Source: Achromobacter insuavis (GTDB lineage: Bacteria; Pseudomonadota; Gammaproteobacteria; Burkholderiales; Burkholderiaceae_B). Taken from it: a DNA stretch of 64,000 bases. Position numbers and translations under genes: made by a program. The stretch is from positions 1 through 64,000 of the forward strand of contig NZ_CADIJR010000018.1 of the NCBI RefSeq assembly GCF_902859645.1, written 5' to 3'. Below the pieces are notes generated by a model, which was given only the letters and a program-made list of their open reading frames with translations, was not told the origin of the DNA and ran no database searches. Positions 63,220 through 64,000 of the stretch are shown here, in pieces; within the stretch, counting starts at the first letter, position 1; every line of letters begins with the position of its first letter.

Positions 63220-64000
63220 ACAAGAGTCTCCATGGGGGTCTGGCTAGCGGCCAGCAGGATGTCGCTGGCCTGCTGCCGGGGCAGGGCGTCCAGGCGCGCC
63301 AGGCCGGTCCAGGCCAGGCCGTTGTTGCGCAGGATGTACTGGCGGTTTTCGGGGTGCTGCTGCGCGCGCCAGCCGGTGATGGCCACCGTGATCAAGAGGC
63401 GCGTGGCGATCAGGTCGGGCAGCAGCGCGATTTCGGTCTCGGTCAATGGCAGCGTCTGGTGGTAGCTGGCCAGGCACTGGCGCAGGCCCGCCGACAGCGG
63501 GTCGGGCGCGTCGTCGAGCAGATAGGCGGCGGCCACGGCCAGGTCCTGCGCCAGCGGCGCGCGCACCATGTCGCCGAAGTCGAGCAGCGCCGCGATCTGT
63601 TCGGGATCGTCGCGCGCGACCATCACGTTGTAGGGGTTGAGATCGTTGTGGATGACCTGGCGCCGCAACCCGCCCAGGCGCGGCCGCAGGTCATTGGCGA
63701 AGCGCTCGAGCTGGCGCTCGGCCAGCCGGCGGCGGTCCGCCTCGGGAATCTTCGGCAGCAGGTCGGCGATGCGGTCGGCGTGCTGCAGGTCCCACAGCAA
63801 TTCGTGGTCGGCCATGGCGTGGTCGAAGCCGGCCAGGGCCAGGTCGAACTGCGCCAGGGCCCGGCCCAGCGCGCGGTACTGCGCCGGACTGCGCGCCACC
63901 TGGTGCAGCGGCACGCCATGCACGAAGGTCATCAGCCGCAGCGCGCGGCGCGCGCCGTCACCGGCGTCGTGCCAATGCACGTACTCGCCCTGCAGGCCGG
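63216..64000 (-). CDS. APH-family phosphotransferase, C-terminal part (hydroxylysine kinase-like)
   Basis: The frame is open at the right edge, so the N-terminus is missing. The visible 261 residues contain the kinase catalytic loop HNDLNPYNVMV and the metal motif LLDFGDM. These are the Brenner and DFG-like motifs of aminoglycoside/choline kinase-fold enzymes. The 4-bp overlap with the AGXT2L-type gene means coupled translation. In animals hydroxylysine kinase (AGPHD1/HYKK) and the AGXT2L2 phospho-lyase act in sequence, which makes this pair a candidate bacterial equivalent; ethanolamine or another amino alcohol is the alternative substrate. Confidence 0.88.
   Translation of the reverse strand, partial: GLQGEYVHWHDAGDGARRALRLMTFVHGVPLHQVARSPAQYRALGRALAQFDLALAGFDHAMADHELLWDLQHADRIADLLPKIPEADRRRLAERQLERFANDLRPRLGGLRRQVIHNDLNPYNVMVARDDPEQIAALLDFGDMVRAPLAQDLAVAAAYLLDDAPDPLSAGLRQCLASYHQTLPLTETEIALLPDLIATRLLITVAITGWRAQQHPENRQYILRNNGLAWTGLARLDALPRQQASDILLAASQTPMETLV

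Overview
The window is very GC-rich and densely coding, with short intergenic gaps. It carries a Bug-type (tripartite tricarboxylate) solute-binding protein, many LysR, GntR and IclR regulators, several TonB-dependent receptors, and blocks of catabolic genes next to ABC transporters. This points to a betaproteobacterium of the Alcaligenaceae (Bordetella or Achromobacter type). The assignment is inference from style and gene content; no rRNA, tRNA or species marker is visible.

Layout. 0-10 kb: start of an outer-membrane lipoprotein gene, a LysR regulator, an OmpA-family protein, a 76-77 bp tandem repeat, aconitase (acnA), a LysR/pirin divergent pair and an orphan TonB-dependent receptor. 10-26 kb: a catabolic block. 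It has a branched-chain-type ABC transporter (livK, livH, a livM-livG fusion, livF) with two redox enzymes at the operon end. Divergent from it is an SDR/3-hydroxyacyl-CoA dehydrogenase-like/beta-keto-acid cleavage (BKACE) operon. A GldA-like dehydrogenase and an FCD-type GntR regulator follow, then an operon of split transketolase, AroE-like dehydrogenase and GMC oxidoreductase. Three near-identical ATATAT-NN-TATAT operators tie these units together, and a related site lies before acnA.

25.8-34.3 kb: a second self-contained catabolic module. A seven-gene minus-strand operon holds a two-subunit UxaA-type dehydratase, a polar amino-acid-type ABC transporter and an enolase-superfamily dehydratase/racemase. 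Divergent from it are an SDR, an FAH-family hydrolase and an IclR regulator. The logic (dehydrate, oxidise, hydrolyse a diketo acid) resembles non-phosphorylative sugar-acid pathways. 34.3-40.2 kb: an AraC-GyrI regulator, then a fumarate-releasing-type lyase, a Bug binding protein and a class I fumarase, with a divergent HutC-type GntR regulator and a palindromic operator. 40.2-41.7 kb: a gene remnant followed by a conspicuously AT-richer patch with an unknown membrane protein and several perfect palindromes, probably foreign DNA.

41.7-46.6 kb: three hydrolases and a LuxR regulator with degenerate HD-GYP domains. 46.6-58.8 kb: metal acquisition. A Crp/Fnr-type regulator is divergent from an FecBCD-like ABC operon with two uncharacterised proteins, a TonB-dependent receptor, an FmdE-like protein and a 51-residue membrane protein. 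A FecI/FecR/STN-receptor surface-signalling set follows. Fur-like boxes precede the key units. 58.9-64 kb: an MHS-family symporter, a MocR regulator, a class III PLP enzyme of the AGXT2L type and an APH-type kinase running off the window, suggesting amino-alcohol or hydroxylysine phosphate catabolism.
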